A DNA stretch of 64,000 nucleotides. It comes from Ensifer sp. IC4062. GTDB lineage: Bacteria > Pseudomonadota > Alphaproteobacteria > Rhizobiales > Rhizobiaceae. Made by a program: the position numbers and the translations under genes. A model generated the notes under the pieces. It ran no database searches, was not told the origin of the DNA, and was given only the letters and a program-made list of their open reading frames with translations. Where the stretch lies: positions 80,276 to 144,275 of the forward strand of contig NZ_JADYVD010000014.1 in the NCBI RefSeq assembly GCF_020193575.1, given 5' to 3'. This document shows positions 1-12,866 of the stretch, one piece after another; position 1 is the first letter of the stretch, and the number at the start of each line of letters is the position of its first letter.

Positions 1-1
1 G

Positions 2-343
2 GGTTCCGGTCACGGCAGCTTCACTCTGCAGCAGGCGGGCCAGACGGGCTTGCAGATTTCCTATCTCGGCGCCATCGGCGCGAACGAATACCTTTTCCGC
101 CTGACCGCCGAGAACGGCATGAGCGACGATGAGATGCTGCGCCAGCATTTCCTTTTGACGCAGCGCGAATCCGAGGTGCTGCTGTGGATCGCCAAAGGCA
201 AGTCCAATCGCGATATCGGCGAGATCCTGGGCTTGAGCGCCCGCACGGTCACTAAGCATCTCGAACAGATCTACGTGAAACTCGGCGTCGAAAACCGGGC
301 GTCGGCCGCCGTCAAGGCGACGCAGGTGCTGCACGGGATCTGA
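2..343 (+). CDS. LuxR-type DNA-binding regulator, C-terminal part (5' end outside window)
   Basis: The frame is open to the left edge, so only about 113 C-terminal residues are visible. They contain a complete LuxR/NarL helix-turn-helix: an LTxRE motif (LTQRESEVL), then a KGKSNRDIG segment and the recognition helix SARTVTKHLEQIYVKLGV, followed by an ENR-x-A-A tail typical of this fold. The protein should bind DNA as a dimer. Whether its missing N-terminus is a phosphoacceptor receiver or an autoinducer domain cannot be seen. The gene ends about 38 bases before the dctA terminator and is convergent with dctA. The short ATG-like starts inside the window are not real starts because coding continues upstream of them. 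Confidence 0.8.
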   Translation, partial: GSGHGSFTLQQAGQTGLQISYLGAIGANEYLFRLTAENGMSDDEMLRQHFLLTQRESEVLLWIAKGKSNRDIGEILGLSARTVTKHLEQIYVKLGVENRASAAVKATQVLHGI

Positions 344-380
344 CCGAGGGCGCGCTTGTTGCCAACATCCCGCGTTGCGC

Positions 381-413
381 AAAAAAAGCGCGGCCTGGAA
401 AACCAGACCGCGC
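381..413 (-). terminator. Rho-independent terminator of dctA
   Basis: An 11-bp GC-rich stem (388-398 pairs with 403-413, one mismatch) closes a four-base loop. On the minus strand it is followed by seven T residues (381-387 are all A on the plus strand). It lies 38 bases past the dctA stop codon, so its direction and position fit dctA. Confidence 0.85.
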
Positions 414-450
414 CAAGCCGCACTTCTCGTGCGTTGCCCTGGGAGGCAAC

Positions 451-1779
451 TTATTCGGCGGGCTGGATGACCGCCGGGATGGTTTCGACAGCAGCTGCTT
501 CTCCGCCGAGCGCGGCGGAAAGTTGCGCCTGATCCAGTTCGCCTTCCCATTTCGCCACAACGACCGTGGCGACCGCGTTGCCGACGAAGTTGGTGAGCGC
601 GCGGCATTCCGACATGAAGCGGTCGATGCCGAGGATTAGCGCCATGCCGGCGACCGGTACGGAGGGGACGACCGAGAGCGTCGCGGCAAGCGTGATGAAG
701 CCCGCGCCGGTGATGCCGGCAGCGCCCTTCGAGCTCAGCATGGCGACGAGCAGGAGCAGGATCTGGTCACCGAAGGACAGCGGGATATCGGTCGCCTGCG
801 CGATGAAGAGCGCGGCCAGCGTCATGTAGATGTTGGTGCCGTCGAGGTTGAAGGAATAGCCGGTCGGGATGACGAGGCCCACCACCGAGCGCTTGCAGCC
901 TGCCTTCTCCATCTTGTTCATCAGGCCCGGCAGCGCCGCCTCCGAGGAGGACGTTCCGAGCACGAGCAGCAGTTCTTCCTTGATGTAGCGGATGAGCGCG
1001 ACGATCGAGAAGCCGTTGTAGCGCGCCACGGTGCCAAGCACGATGAAGACGAATAGGAGCGACGTGAGATAGAAGGTTCCGATCAGCATGGCGAGGTTGG
1101 CGATCGACGCCACGCCGTACTTGCCGATGGTGAAGGCCATCGCACCGAAGGCGCCGATCGGGGCAGCCTTCATCAGGATCGCCACCAGACGGAAAATCGG
1201 CAACGTCAACGCGTGCAGGAAATCGACCACCGGCTGGCCTTTTTCGCCGACCATCGCAAGCGCGATGCCGAACAGAACCGAGATGAACAGCACCTGCAGG
1301 ATGTCGCCCTCGGCGAAAGCACTGACCAGCGTCGTCGGAATGATATTCATGAGAAAGCCAGTGATCGACTGCTCATGCGCCTTCTCGGTATAGGTGGTGA
1401 CCGCCTTCACGTCGAGCGACGCCGGATCGATATGCATGCCGGAGCCAGGCTGGACCACATTCGCGACCACGAGACCGACGATGAGCGCGAGCGTCGAGAA
1501 GGTCAGGAAGTAGATCATCGCCTTGCCGGCGACGCGCCCGACCTTGGCGAGGTCGGTCATGCCGGCAATACCGGTTGCGACCGTCAGGAAGATGACCGGA
1601 GCGATGATCATCTTGACGAGCTTGATGAAGGCGTCGCCCAGCGGCTTGAGCTCGGTGCCGATATCCGGATAGAAATGCCCGAGCAGGATGCCCGCAGCGA
1701 TCGCCGCGAGGACCTGAACATAGAGATGCCGATAAAGGGGTGTCTTGCCGCGGACCTCCGCGGAATGTTCTGCGATCAT
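451..1779 (-). CDS. dctA: C4-dicarboxylate:cation symporter DctA
   Basis: DctA imports succinate, fumarate and malate across the inner membrane by cation symport (DAACS family). In rhizobia it is the uptake system that fuels nitrogen-fixing bacteroids. The 442-residue product matches the usual length of about 440. The N-terminus ([20 protein letters not shown]) is nearly the known rhizobial DctA N-terminus. A serine-rich GTSSSE re-entrant hairpin and the substrate-site motif GYSFNLDGT are present. I chose the ATG at 1779 because GGAGG lies about 8 bases upstream; a longer frame reading to 1914 would run through the promoter. The gene is divergent from dctBD, with a sigma-54 promoter and DctD sites in the gap, and a strong terminator follows it. 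Confidence 0.97.
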   Translation of the reverse strand: MIAEHSAEVRGKTPLYRHLYVQVLAAIAAGILLGHFYPDIGTELKPLGDAFIKLVKMIIAPVIFLTVATGIAGMTDLAKVGRVAGKAMIYFLTFSTLALIVGLVVANVVQPGSGMHIDPASLDVKAVTTYTEKAHEQSITGFLMNIIPTTLVSAFAEGDILQVLFISVLFGIALAMVGEKGQPVVDFLHALTLPIFRLVAILMKAAPIGAFGAMAFTIGKYGVASIANLAMLIGTFYLTSLLFVFIVLGTVARYNGFSIVALIRYIKEELLLVLGTSSSEAALPGLMNKMEKAGCKRSVVGLVIPTGYSFNLDGTNIYMTLAALFIAQATDIPLSFGDQILLLLVAMLSSKGAAGITGAGFITLAATLSVVPSVPVAGMALILGIDRFMSECRALTNFVGNAVATVVVAKWEGELDQAQLSAALGGEAAAVETIPAVIQPAE

Positions 1780-1873
1780 GATAATCCTCCACGCGGGCCT
1801 AGTCCGGCAACGGCCGGGCCTCCCAGGCCACTTTTCCGAAGAACGACAGCACCCGCTGCCATGCGGAAGGAAT

Positions 1874-1889
1874 TGCAACAGGCGTGCCA
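1874..1889 (-). promoter_or_regulatory. Sigma-54 (-24/-12) promoter of dctA
   Basis: Read on the minus strand, 1889 to 1874 is TGGCACGCCTGTTGCA, a perfect match to the RpoN consensus TGGCAC-N5-TTGCA with correct GG/GC spacing. It lies about 95 bases upstream of the dctA start. Sigma-54 promoters need an activator, and DctD is encoded by the divergent operon. Confidence 0.93.
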
Positions 1890-1940
1890 GATTAGAGTCA
1901 CATGGGCAACCCATTGATTCTTAAGCTCTTTGATTCCAGG

Positions 1941-1980
1941 CGTCCGTGAATCCGCGCGGTAATGGGCGGAAATCCGCACA
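1941..1980. promoter_or_regulatory. Tandem DctD-binding sites (upstream activating sequence)
   Basis: A clean inverted repeat GCGGA-AA-TCCGC is centred at 1971 (1966-1977). A weaker, similar sequence lies at about 1943-1959 (GTCCGTGAATCCGCGCGG). Both lie 60-100 bases upstream of the -24/-12 promoter, where DctD dimers bind in rhizobia. Identification rests on position and symmetry. The second site is less certain. Confidence 0.7.
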
Positions 1981-1991
1981 GATGAATTGGC

Positions 1992-3875
1992 ATGCTGGGC
2001 GAAAAGATGCACAATATCGCCATGGCCATTCCCCTCAAAGATGATCTCGGTGATCTTCAGCGCCGCGCCCGACGGCTCTGGCTGGTTTTCACTCTGGTCG
2101 CGCTCGCGCTTATCGCGCTCGGCCTGCTTGCCGCCGGCGAATATGGCCGCACGAACGCGCTCAACGCGCTCGCTGAACAAAGCCGCATCGACGCCAGCCT
2201 CAAGGCGTCGCTGCTGCGCGCCGTCGTCGAAAAGCAGCGCGCGCTGCCGCTCGTGCTCGCCGACGACACGGCGATCCATCAGCAGCTTCTGACGCCAGAC
2301 GCGCGCTCAATCGACCAGATCAACCGCAAGCTTGAGGAGCTTGCCGCAAGCGCCGGCGCAGCGGTCGTCTACCTGATCAGACTGGACGGCGTCGCCGTCG
2401 CGGCGAGCAACTGGCGGGAGCCGACGAGTTTCGTCGGCAGCAATTATGGTTTTCGCGACTATTTCCGGCTGGCGATCCGTGATGGCCAGGCGGAGCATTT
2501 CGCCATGGGGACGGTGAGCAGGCGTCCGGGCCTCTACATTTCCCGGCGGATCGACGGGCCGGCGGGGCCGATCGGCGTCATCGTCGCCAAGCTCGAGTTC
2601 GACGGCGTCGAAGCCGATTGGGCGAGCACGGGCAGGCCCGTCTATGTCACCGACCGACGGGGCATCGTCATCATCACCAGCATCCCATCCTGGCGGTTCA
2701 TGACGACGAAGCAAATTCCCAAGGAGCGTCTGGCGTCGATCCGCGAAAGCCTGCAATTCGGCGACGCGCCCCTGCTGCCGCTACCCTTCAGCCAAATCGA
2801 AGCAAAGGCCGACGGCTCCTCCACACTCAATGCCCTGCTCCCGGGCAGCCATGCCGAGACCTTCCTGCGCGTCGAAACGATGGTGCCGTCGACGAATTGG
2901 CGGCTCGAACAATTGTCGCCGCTTGCCGCGACGTTGTCGGCGGGCGCACGCCATGCGAGGCTGCAGATGCTCGCTGTCCTGGTTCCCTTGCTTGCGCTTG
3001 CGGCGTTTCTCATGCGCAGGCGCCAGACGGTCGCCTTGCGTTCGGCGGCGGAACGCGCGGCGCGCAACGAACTCGAGGCGCGCGTCGAGGAGCGAACGCG
3101 TGACCTCACAATGGCCCGCGACCGTCTCGAAACGGAAATTGCCGATCATCGCCAGACGACGGAAAAACTGCAGGCCGTTCAGCAGGACCTCGTTCAGGCC
3201 AACCGGCTGGCGATCCTGGGGCAGGTCGCCGCCGGCGTCGCGCACGAAATAAACCAGCCCGTCGCCACGATCCGCGCCTATGCGGACAACGCCCGCACCT
3301 TCCTCGATCGCGGCCAAAGCACGACCGCGGCGGAAAACCTCACCAGCATCGCCGAGCTTACCGAACGCGTCGGAACAATCACCGACGAGTTGCGCCGGTT
3401 CGCCCGCAAGGGAAACTTCGTCGCCGAGCCGACCGAGATGCGGGACGTGATCGAAGGGGCAATGCTTCTGCTTCGCAGCCGCTTTGCCGGTCGTATGGAC
3501 ACGATCAAGCTCTCTCTTCCTCCGAACGGCCTCAAAGCCATGGGCAATCGCATTCGCCTGGAACAGGTGCTGATCAATCTTCTCCAGAATGCGCTGGAAG
3601 CGCTCGGCGACGCAGAGAACGGCGAGATCCTGGTGCGGTGTGCGGAAACCGGGCGCGGCATCGAGTTGACGGTCGCCGATAATGGCCCCGGCATTCCAGA
3701 GGATATCCGCGATGAACTTTTCACGCCCTTCAACACGTCAAAGGAGGACGGGCTCGGCCTCGGGCTTGCGATCTCCAAGGAGATCGTCGCCGACTATGGC
3801 GGCGACATCGCGGTCGCGACGAGCGCCTCCGGAACCACATTCACAGTCCATTTGAAAAAGGCTCAAGCGCAATGA
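1992..3875 (+). CDS. dctB: C4-dicarboxylate sensor histidine kinase DctB
   Basis: Inner-membrane kinase that senses external C4-dicarboxylates and phosphorylates DctD. The 627-residue product is close to the roughly 620 usual for DctB. A transmembrane helix at about 30-49 is followed by a periplasmic PDC-type sensor region of about 275 residues, a second helix near 325-341, and a coiled linker. The HisKA domain has His418 in GVAHEINQP, and the ATPase domain shows an N box ([12 protein letters not shown]), DNGPGIP and a DGLGLGL G2 box. The start is uncertain: no good ribosome site precedes ATG 1992, and in-frame ATGs at 2007 and 2022 are alternatives. dctD overlaps its stop by ATGA, so the two are translationally coupled. 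Confidence 0.95.
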   Translation: MLGEKMHNIAMAIPLKDDLGDLQRRARRLWLVFTLVALALIALGLLAAGEYGRTNALNALAEQSRIDASLKASLLRAVVEKQRALPLVLADDTAIHQQLLTPDARSIDQINRKLEELAASAGAAVVYLIRLDGVAVAASNWREPTSFVGSNYGFRDYFRLAIRDGQAEHFAMGTVSRRPGLYISRRIDGPAGPIGVIVAKLEFDGVEADWASTGRPVYVTDRRGIVIITSIPSWRFMTTKQIPKERLASIRESLQFGDAPLLPLPFSQIEAKADGSSTLNALLPGSHAETFLRVETMVPSTNWRLEQLSPLAATLSAGARHARLQMLAVLVPLLALAAFLMRRRQTVALRSAAERAARNELEARVEERTRDLTMARDRLETEIADHRQTTEKLQAVQQDLVQANRLAILGQVAAGVAHEINQPVATIRAYADNARTFLDRGQSTTAAENLTSIAELTERVGTITDELRRFARKGNFVAEPTEMRDVIEGAMLLLRSRFAGRMDTIKLSLPPNGLKAMGNRIRLEQVLINLLQNALEALGDAENGEILVRCAETGRGIELTVADNGPGIPEDIRDELFTPFNTSKEDGLGLGLAISKEIVADYGGDIAVATSASGTTFTVHLKKAQAQ

Positions 3876-5242
3876 GCGACGCCGCATCCGTTTTCCTCAT
3901 CGACGACGACCGCGACCTGCGCAAGGCGATGCAGCAGACCCTCGAGCTCGCCGGCTTCACGGTTTCGCCCTTCGCCAGCGCGATCGAGGCGCTCGACGCG
4001 CTCAGCCCCGAATTCGACGGGGTCGTCATCAGCGACATCCGCATGCCGGGCCTCGACGGCCTCGCCTTTTTCAAAAAAGTAGCCGCCCTCGACCGGGATC
4101 TTCCCGTCATTCTGGTCACCGGGCATGGCGACATCCCGATGGCCGTGCAGGCCATTCAGGATGGGGTCTATGATTTCATTGCCAAACCCTTTGCCGCCGA
4201 CCGGCTGGTCCAGAGCGCACGGCGCGCCGAGGAGAAGCGTCGGCTGGTGATGGAAAACCGTGCGCTCCGCCGCGCGGCGGAAGCCGCCTCCGACAGCCTG
4301 CCGCTGATCGGCCAGACACCGGTGATGGAACGGCTGCGGCAGACCCTGAAACACATTGCCGACACCGACGTCGACGTGCTTGTCGCCGGCGAGACCGGCA
4401 GCGGCAAGGAAGTGGTGGCGACTCTTCTGCACCAGTGGAGCCGGCGCAGGAACGGCAATTTCGTCGCGCTCAACTGCGGCGCGCTCCCCGAAACGGTGAT
4501 CGAAAGCGAGCTCTTCGGCCACGAGCCGGGCGCCTTCACCGGAGCCGTGAAAAAGCGGATCGGCCGGATCGAGCATGCTAGCGGCGGCACGCTCTTCCTC
4601 GACGAGATCGAGGCGATGCCGGCGGCAACCCAGGTTAAGATGCTGCGCGTGCTTGAAGCGCGCGAGATCACCCCGCTCGGCACCAACGCGACGCGCCCGG
4701 TCGACATCCGGGTCGTAGCCGCCGCCAAGGTGGACCTCGGCGATCCGGGGGAGCGCGGCGACTTTCGTGAGGACCTCTACTACCGGCTGAATGTCGTGAC
4801 GCTTTCGATCCCTCCGCTGCGCGAGAGGCGCGAGGACATCCCGCTGCTCTTCTCGCATTTCCTGACGCGAGCGGCCGAACGTTTCGAGCGGGACGTTCCT
4901 CCGATTTCACCGGCTGTGCAGCAACACTTGATGTCGCATTCCTGGCCCGGCAATGTGCGCGAACTGTCGCATTTCGCCGAGCGTGTAGCGCTTGGCGTTG
5001 AAGGCAACCTCGGCAACCCGCTCCCGCCAGCGGCTGACACCGCGGCCTCGCTTCCGGAACGCTTGGAGCGCTACGAGGCCGAGATCCTGAAGGAAGCCCT
5101 GACGGCGCACCGGGGTGACGTCAAGGAAACGCTGGAAGCGCTCGGCATTCCGCGCAAGACCTTTTATGACAAGCTGCAACGCCACGGCATCAACCGGGCG
5201 GACTATGTCGAGCGGGCTGCGTCGTCGAACAATCGAGCCTGA
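3872..5242 (+). CDS. dctD: C4-dicarboxylate response regulator DctD (sigma-54 activator)
   Basis: NtrC-family activator that, once phosphorylated by DctB, hydrolyses ATP to open sigma-54 promoters such as that of dctA. The 456 residues form three domains. The receiver has acidic pocket DDD at 11-13, phosphoacceptor Asp55 and the KPF loop. The AAA+ domain has Walker A GETGSGKE near 173-180 and the sigma-54 contact loop GAFTGA at 220-225. The C-terminal Fis-type helix-turn-helix lies around [20 protein letters not shown]. It overlaps dctB by four bases. All key residues are present, so it should be functional. Confidence 0.97.
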   Translation: MSDAASVFLIDDDRDLRKAMQQTLELAGFTVSPFASAIEALDALSPEFDGVVISDIRMPGLDGLAFFKKVAALDRDLPVILVTGHGDIPMAVQAIQDGVYDFIAKPFAADRLVQSARRAEEKRRLVMENRALRRAAEAASDSLPLIGQTPVMERLRQTLKHIADTDVDVLVAGETGSGKEVVATLLHQWSRRRNGNFVALNCGALPETVIESELFGHEPGAFTGAVKKRIGRIEHASGGTLFLDEIEAMPAATQVKMLRVLEAREITPLGTNATRPVDIRVVAAAKVDLGDPGERGDFREDLYYRLNVVTLSIPPLRERREDIPLLFSHFLTRAAERFERDVPPISPAVQQHLMSHSWPGNVRELSHFAERVALGVEGNLGNPLPPAADTAASLPERLERYEAEILKEALTAHRGDVKETLEALGIPRKTFYDKLQRHGINRADYVERAASSNNRA

Positions 5243-5350
5243 AAATTTGAGTACGCTGGTTGATAGTTGCCTAATCGTGTCGAGATCAAAATATTGTGAT
5301 AAGTTGAGCGGTCTAAAGCCATGAAACGACGGCAATGGAGCGAGGCAAGC

Positions 5351-6292
5351 ATGCAGAAGCGCGACCTGCGCGAAGAAACGGCGCCCCTTCGCGCGCGAAT
5401 TCTCGACAAGCTCTCGCAACTGCCGTGGGACGGTGCTCGCTACAGCCACCCGATTCCGGGGCTCGTGCTCTACCGCGTCATCGAGCCCGCCGGCCCGTTT
5501 TCCAGTGTCTCGGAACCAAGCCTTTCGCTGATCGTCAAGGGAAGCAAGCGCATCCAGGTCGGCAACGAAACGCTCGTCTACGACGAGTCCTGTTTCTTCG
5601 TGACCGCCATCGGATTGCCGATGACTGGCCAGATCTGCGAGGCGACCAAGAGCGAACCCTATGTGGCCGCAACGCTGCGGCTTGATCTGGAGAAACTGCG
5701 CCGGATCATCACCGATCACGACATACAGCCGGCGGACATGCCCGAACGCGACCTCGGCGTCGTCGTCGGCGCCGCGACACCGGAATTGTTCGACGCGCTG
5801 TTGCGACTGATTTCGCTCATAAACTCGCCGGCGGACATCCCCTTCCTCGCCAATCATATTCACAATGAGATCCTGTACCGGCTGCTTACCGGCGAGCAAG
5901 GGGCGCGACTTCGGCGCTTCGCGCTCGCCGGTACCAACAGCAATCGCGTCGCAAAGGCAGTGGCATGGCTGAAGGAAAACTATGCCCGGCCGCTGCGCAT
6001 CGAGGAGTTGGCGGAAGTCGCGAACATGGGTGTTTCGACGCTCCATCACCATTTCCGCGCCATGACCGCAATGAGTCCGCTGCAGTTCCAGAAGCACCTG
6101 CGGTTGCATCACGCGCGGGAACTGATGCTTTCGCAGTCGCTCGACGCAGCGACGGCCGCCGCACGCGTCGGTTACGAGAGCCCAACACAATTCAGCCGCG
6201 AATATCGGCGTGCCTTCGGCCATCCGCCGATAAGAGACATCAGGTCGATCATGAACTCCAGCGAGCCGAACAGACGCGACTCGATTGATTAG
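5351..6292 (+). CDS. AraC-family transcriptional regulator with AraC-type N-terminal domain
   Basis: About 313 residues. The N-terminal part (to about residue 175) looks like the AraC_N (cupin-like) domain seen in regulators of aldehyde and alcohol metabolism genes. The C-terminal 100 residues carry two helix-turn-helix motifs (RIEELAEVANMGVSTLHHHF and AAARVGYESPTQFSREYRRAFG). I prefer the ATG at 5351, preceded by GGAGCGAGG. An in-frame ATG at 5321 would add ten residues. It lies directly upstream of and codirectional with the molybdenum hydroxylase genes (228-base gap), so it is a plausible regulator of them. The ligand is unknown. Confidence 0.88.
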   Translation: MQKRDLREETAPLRARILDKLSQLPWDGARYSHPIPGLVLYRVIEPAGPFSSVSEPSLSLIVKGSKRIQVGNETLVYDESCFFVTAIGLPMTGQICEATKSEPYVAATLRLDLEKLRRIITDHDIQPADMPERDLGVVVGAATPELFDALLRLISLINSPADIPFLANHIHNEILYRLLTGEQGARLRRFALAGTNSNRVAKAVAWLKENYARPLRIEELAEVANMGVSTLHHHFRAMTAMSPLQFQKHLRLHHARELMLSQSLDAATAAARVGYESPTQFSREYRRAFGHPPIRDIRSIMNSSEPNRRDSID

Positions 6293-6519
6293 AAACGGCG
6301 CGACGCGATGCTTAAATCGATTCGCTTGGCTCGACACGGCGGCTTCGCCATGATCACAATTGCGTCATGTCGACAGAAATAGGCAATAATCCGACAGGAT
6401 CGACTCTACCGAGCCGCGGAATGGTCTTCTAAGCTTTGGCCGCAGCCTGGCAAATGGCTGCGGCGCACGAACGGCATCTCCCAAATGCCGAGAGCTGCGC
6501 CCAACGCGAGGAGACCACC

Positions 6520-6978
6520 ATGGCAATTGTGACGATCAACGGCGTCAAGCACTCGGTCGAAGCCGAGGCGGATATGCCGCTACTTTGGGTGATCCGCGAT
6601 CTTGTGGGCCTGACAGGGACGAAGTTCGGTTGCGGCATGGCGCAATGCGGCGCCTGCACGGTTTATGTCGATGGCGCGCCGGTGCGGTCCTGTCAGACGC
6701 TCATCGGCGATATCGAAGGGGCTGAGGTAACCACCATCGAGGGGGTCAAGGGCAAGGTCGCGGAAGCGGTCCAGGCAGTCTGGGCCGATCTCGACGTGCC
6801 TCAGTGCGGCTACTGTCAGTCGGGACAAATCATGTCGGCGACAGATCTTCTGACCAATAATCCGAAGCCCAGCGACGAGGACATCGACGCCGCGATGGCG
6901 GGCAATCTCTGTCGTTGCGCCACCTATCATCGAATCCGTGCCGGCATCCACGAAGCCGCAAAGCGCCTGGAGGGCTGA
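6520..6978 (+). CDS. (2Fe-2S)-binding subunit of a molybdenum hydroxylase (isoquinoline 1-oxidoreductase alpha/aldehyde dehydrogenase type)
   Basis: Small electron-transfer subunit of a xanthine-oxidase-family enzyme. The 152 residues hold a plant-type ferredoxin cluster (Cys38, 43, 46, 58; GCGMAQCGAC) and the C-terminal helical-bundle cluster (Cys96, 99, 131, 133; QCGYCQSGQ and CRCATYHRI). It passes electrons from the molybdenum site to an external acceptor. The start at 6520 is set by GCGAGGAG a few bases upstream. It has no signal peptide of its own, so it probably hitch-hikes on the Tat signal of its partner. The large subunit starts three bases after its stop. Confidence 0.93.
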   Translation: MAIVTINGVKHSVEAEADMPLLWVIRDLVGLTGTKFGCGMAQCGACTVYVDGAPVRSCQTLIGDIEGAEVTTIEGVKGKVAEAVQAVWADLDVPQCGYCQSGQIMSATDLLTNNPKPSDEDIDAAMAGNLCRCATYHRIRAGIHEAAKRLEG

Positions 6979-6981
6979 ACC

Positions 6982-9198
6982 ATGATCCCGAAACTGATGC
7001 AATCGGTTACCCTCCCCGCAACACGGGTCGAGGCGTCGCGGCGGCAGTTCCTCATCGGCGCCCTTGCTGCCGGCACCGGTATTGCCGTCGGCTTTCGCCT
7101 GCTCTCCGCCTCGCCAGCGGCCGCGGCCGAGACCGCGGCGGGCAACGGGCCACATGCCTTTTCCCCCTATGTGACGATCGACGGCGATGGAAAGGTGACC
7201 GTGCTTTCGTCGCAGTTCGAGATGGGCCAGGGGTCCTACAACGGCATCGCCACGCTGGTAGCCGAGGAGCTCGATGCCGATTGGGCGACGATCGAGGTGA
7301 AGGGCGTCGCCGGCAATGTGCAGGCCTATGGCAATATCGCCTTTGGCGGCGCCATCCAGGGGACTGGCGGTTCGACCTCGATGGCCTCTTCCTGGGAGCG
7401 CTACCGCAAGGCGGGTGCTGCCGCGCGCGCGATGCTCGTCGCTGCTGCCGCCGCCGAATGGGGCGTCGACGCGACGGAGATTGCGGTCGAGAACGGTCGC
7501 CTCGCCCATGCCTCCGGCAAGAGCGGCGGCTTCGGCGAGTTTGCTGCCAAGGCCGCGACCATGCCGGTGCCTGCGGACGTGACGCTGAAACAGCCGGGCG
7601 ACTGGAAGCTCATCGGTAATGGCGAGCTGAAGCGTTTCGACAGCGCCCGCAAGGCGAACGGCACGGAGCAGTACACGATCGACGTCAAGCTGCCCGGCAT
7701 GCTGACGGCGGTGATGATCCATCCGCCGGTTTTCGGGGCGAAGGTGAAGTCCTTCGATGCTTCGGCGGCGAAGGCGCTCAAGGGTGTGGTCGACGTCGTC
7801 GAAACGCCGCGCGGTATTGCCGTGATCGGCGAGCACATGTGGGTGGCGATCAAGGCCCGCGACGCCGTCACCGTCGAATGGGACGAGACGGCGGCGGAAA
7901 AGCGCGGCACCAATGAGCTCATGTCCATGTACCGCGATCTGGCGAAGAAGCCGCCGGCGGCGGTCGCCCGCAAAGACGGTGACACCGAGGCCGCCTTCGC
8001 GAGCGCTACAAAGGTCATCGAGGGAAGCTTCGAATTCCCCTATCTCGCTCATGCGGCGATGGAGCCCTTGAACGCGGTCGCGCGCATGAACGAGGACGGC
8101 ACGCTCGAGGTCTGGGGCGGGCATCAGTTCCCGGACGTCTATCAGCGCCTTTCCGCCGAGATCGCAGGCATCGCCCCGGAAAAGGTGCGCCTCAATGTCA
8201 TGAAGTCCGGCGGCAGCTTCGGCCGGCGGGCGGTGTTCGACGGCGATGTCGTCGTGGAATCCGTCTATGCGGCCAAGGCCATCGGCTTCCGTGCGCCTGT
8301 AAAGGTGCAATGGACCCGCGAGGACGACATGCACGCTGGCCGCTATCGGCCCGCCTACGTGCACAGCCTCAAAGCCGGGCTCGACGAGAACGGAAAGCTC
8401 GTGGCTTGGGACGATCATATCGTCGGTCAGTCGATCGTGGCGAAGACCGCCTTCCAGGGCATGATCCAGAATGGCGTCGATCCTACCTCGGTCGAAGGTG
8501 CGAACAACCTGCCCTACGCCATTCCGAACCAGACGGTCGGGCTTACGACCACCGACGTCGGCGTTCCCGTCCTGTGGTGGCGCTCCGTCGGCTCGACGCA
8601 TACCGCCTTTGCGGCAGAAACCTTCCTCGACGAGGTCGCCGAGGCGGCGGGAAGCGATCCGGTCGAGTTCCGCCTCTCCATGCTCGAGCCGGACTCGCGT
8701 CATGCGAAGGTCCTGAAGCTCGCGGCCGAAAAGGCGGAGTGGGAGAAGCCCTTGCCCGAGGGCCGCTTCCGTGGCGTCGCGGTCGCCGAAAGCTTCGGCT
8801 CCGTGGTGGCCGAGATCGCGGAGGTTTCTGCTGATGGGAATGGCGGCATCAAGGTCGAACGCGTGGTCGCTGCCGTGGATTGCGGTCTGGCGGTCAACCC
8901 GGACCAGGTCCGCGCGCAGGTGGAGGGCGGCATCGGCTTCGGGCTCGGCGCCATAATGGGCGAGGAAATCACGCTGACGGACGGCAAGGTCGATCAGGGC
9001 AATTTCGACATGTATACGCCGCTCAGGATCGACGCCATGCCAAAGGTCGAAGTCCACATCCTGCCCTCGGCCAATCCGCCCTCCGGCATCGGCGAACCCG
9101 GCGTTCCGCCGATCGGCCCGGCCGTTGCCAATGCCGCCTACAAGGCACTCGGCAAGCGGATCCGCGTCATGCCATTCTCAAAATCGCTCAACGCATAG
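6982..9198 (+). CDS. Molybdopterin-binding subunit of a periplasmic xanthine-oxidase-family enzyme
   Basis: Catalytic subunit (738 residues) of the IorB/aldehyde-oxidoreductase type. The N-terminus has a twin-arginine signal (SRRQFLIG, Arg20-Arg21, then a hydrophobic stretch ending SPAAAAE), so the folded enzyme should be exported. The SGGSFGRR loop binds the molybdenum cytosine dinucleotide cofactor. GEPGVPP near the C-terminus holds the catalytic glutamate (Glu705) that activates water. Family members oxidise aldehydes or N-heteroaromatics, and the substrate here cannot be read from sequence. A cytochrome c subunit, often the electron acceptor in this family, is not encoded alongside. A strong hairpin follows the stop. 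Confidence 0.92.
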   Translation: MIPKLMQSVTLPATRVEASRRQFLIGALAAGTGIAVGFRLLSASPAAAAETAAGNGPHAFSPYVTIDGDGKVTVLSSQFEMGQGSYNGIATLVAEELDADWATIEVKGVAGNVQAYGNIAFGGAIQGTGGSTSMASSWERYRKAGAAARAMLVAAAAAEWGVDATEIAVENGRLAHASGKSGGFGEFAAKAATMPVPADVTLKQPGDWKLIGNGELKRFDSARKANGTEQYTIDVKLPGMLTAVMIHPPVFGAKVKSFDASAAKALKGVVDVVETPRGIAVIGEHMWVAIKARDAVTVEWDETAAEKRGTNELMSMYRDLAKKPPAAVARKDGDTEAAFASATKVIEGSFEFPYLAHAAMEPLNAVARMNEDGTLEVWGGHQFPDVYQRLSAEIAGIAPEKVRLNVMKSGGSFGRRAVFDGDVVVESVYAAKAIGFRAPVKVQWTREDDMHAGRYRPAYVHSLKAGLDENGKLVAWDDHIVGQSIVAKTAFQGMIQNGVDPTSVEGANNLPYAIPNQTVGLTTTDVGVPVLWWRSVGSTHTAFAAETFLDEVAEAAGSDPVEFRLSMLEPDSRHAKVLKLAAEKAEWEKPLPEGRFRGVAVAESFGSVVAEIAEVSADGNGGIKVERVVAAVDCGLAVNPDQVRAQVEGGIGFGLGAIMGEEITLTDGKVDQGNFDMYTPLRIDAMPKVEVHILPSANPPSGIGEPGVPPIGPAVANAAYKALGKRIRVMPFSKSLNA

Positions 9199-9204
9199 TC
9201 TCCT

Positions 9205-9232
9205 ATGCCCGGCCGCCACTGCGGCCGGGCAT
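9205..9232 (+). terminator. Hairpin terminator after the molybdenum hydroxylase genes
   Basis: A perfect 12-bp stem (9205-9216 with 9221-9232) with a CACT loop begins seven bases after the stop. There is no T-tract after it, so it may act as a bidirectional block between this operon and convergent oxyR, or as an mRNA 3' stabiliser. Confidence 0.65.
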
Positions 9233-9260
9233 TAAGGACCCGGGTCTGGCCGCAAAGAGA

Positions 9261-10172
9261 TCAGATCTGACTGGTCGCCTGCATCGCGCCCGCGGACTGA
9301 CGAACGACTTCCGAAATCTGCAGGAGCTGCTTGGCCAACGGGCTCGTCTTGCGCCAGATCATGCCGATTGTGCGCGAGGGCTGAGGATTCTCAAAGCGGG
9401 CAACAGACACAGACGCCGAGCGCGTCTCCACCGGCACGGCCATTTCCGGGATCAGAGTAACACCGATGCCGGCGCTGACCATTTGAACCAGCGTGGATAG
9501 AGAGCTACCATCCAGCAGTTCCCGCGGCAGGGCCGAACGCATATTGCAGAACGACAGAGCCTGATCGCGAAAGCAATGCCCCTCCTCCAGGAGAAGCAGC
9601 CGCATTTCACGCAAGCTTTCGCGACCGGGCACCGGTTTTCCCTCGTCCTCATCCGGCCGAACCAGCACGAAATTCTCCTCGAATAGCGCAACCTCCGTCA
9701 AGGACGGTTCGGATATCGGCAGCGCCACAATGGCCGTGTCGAGTCGGCCCTCCAAGAGGTCATGAACCAGCTTCGTCGTCTGCGTCTCGCGCACGTTGAT
9801 GTCGAGCCCGTCATACATGCGGGTGAGATTGCCTATAATCCGAGGCAGCAGGTAGGGCGCGACTGTCGGGATGACGCCGATCCGCAGTCGTCCCGCAAGG
9901 CGGTCCTGCGAGGCGCGCGCTAGGTCTCCGATTTCATCGACGGAACGCAGGATGTCGCGCACGCGCTGGGCAAGCACTTCTCCGAAGTTGCTAAGCCGCA
10001 CCTGACGCGCGCCTCTTTCAAACAGCTCCGTGCCGAGCGCTTCCTCCAGTTCCTTGATCTGCACCGACAATGCGGGTTGAGAGATCGCGCAAGCATCCGC
10101 CGCACGCCCGAAATGGCCGTATCGTGCCAATGCTTCGAAATAGCGAAGCTGCTTGAGTGTGAAATTGATCAT
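9261..10172 (-). CDS. oxyR: Hydrogen-peroxide-sensing LysR-family regulator OxyR
   Basis: 303-residue LysR-type regulator. The N-terminal winged helix (LKQLRYFEALARYGHFGRAA) binds DNA. The regulatory domain carries the OxyR redox pair, Cys200 and Cys209, within EEGHCFRDQALSFC, which aligns with E. coli Cys199 and Cys208 whose disulfide activates the protein. This motif separates OxyR from other LysR proteins. It is divergent from katG with a 289-base shared control region, the classic arrangement for a regulator and its catalase target. Confidence 0.95.
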   Translation of the reverse strand: MINFTLKQLRYFEALARYGHFGRAADACAISQPALSVQIKELEEALGTELFERGARQVRLSNFGEVLAQRVRDILRSVDEIGDLARASQDRLAGRLRIGVIPTVAPYLLPRIIGNLTRMYDGLDINVRETQTTKLVHDLLEGRLDTAIVALPISEPSLTEVALFEENFVLVRPDEDEGKPVPGRESLREMRLLLLEEGHCFRDQALSFCNMRSALPRELLDGSSLSTLVQMVSAGIGVTLIPEMAVPVETRSASVSVARFENPQPSRTIGMIWRKTSPLAKQLLQISEVVRQSAGAMQATSQI

Positions 10173-12642
<2,470 letters not shown>

Positions 12643-12691
12643 TCTTGATCGAACCCGCTGTCCGGCTGTCCGGCCGGTACGCAAATTAGGA

Positions 12692-12723
12692 AGTGGTCCC
12701 GGCAAGTTGCCGGGACCGCTTTT
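12692..12723 (+). terminator. Rho-independent terminator of katG
   Basis: Inverted repeat AGTGGTCCCGGCAA / TTGCCGGGACCGCT (12692-12705 with 12707-12720, one G-T pair) is followed by a short T run (12720-12723). It begins 50 bases after the katG stop. Confidence 0.85.
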
Positions 12724-12866
12724 CGGGTTGAGGACGCCACCCACCTGAGAGAATCCGACCACAGCTCTGTTGAATGGGTGCCCGGTTCGCCATCGCAAGG
12801 CACTCACACGAGCTTGACAACGTGGTTCGCGAATGAGAACATAACGTGAACATTCGGAGGATTATC

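Noticed and set aside
6580..9057. Long open frame on the minus strand opposite the molybdenum hydroxylase genes
   Set aside because: It is antisense to two clearly conserved genes, has no recognisable domain and no ribosome site, and arises from GC-rich codon use.
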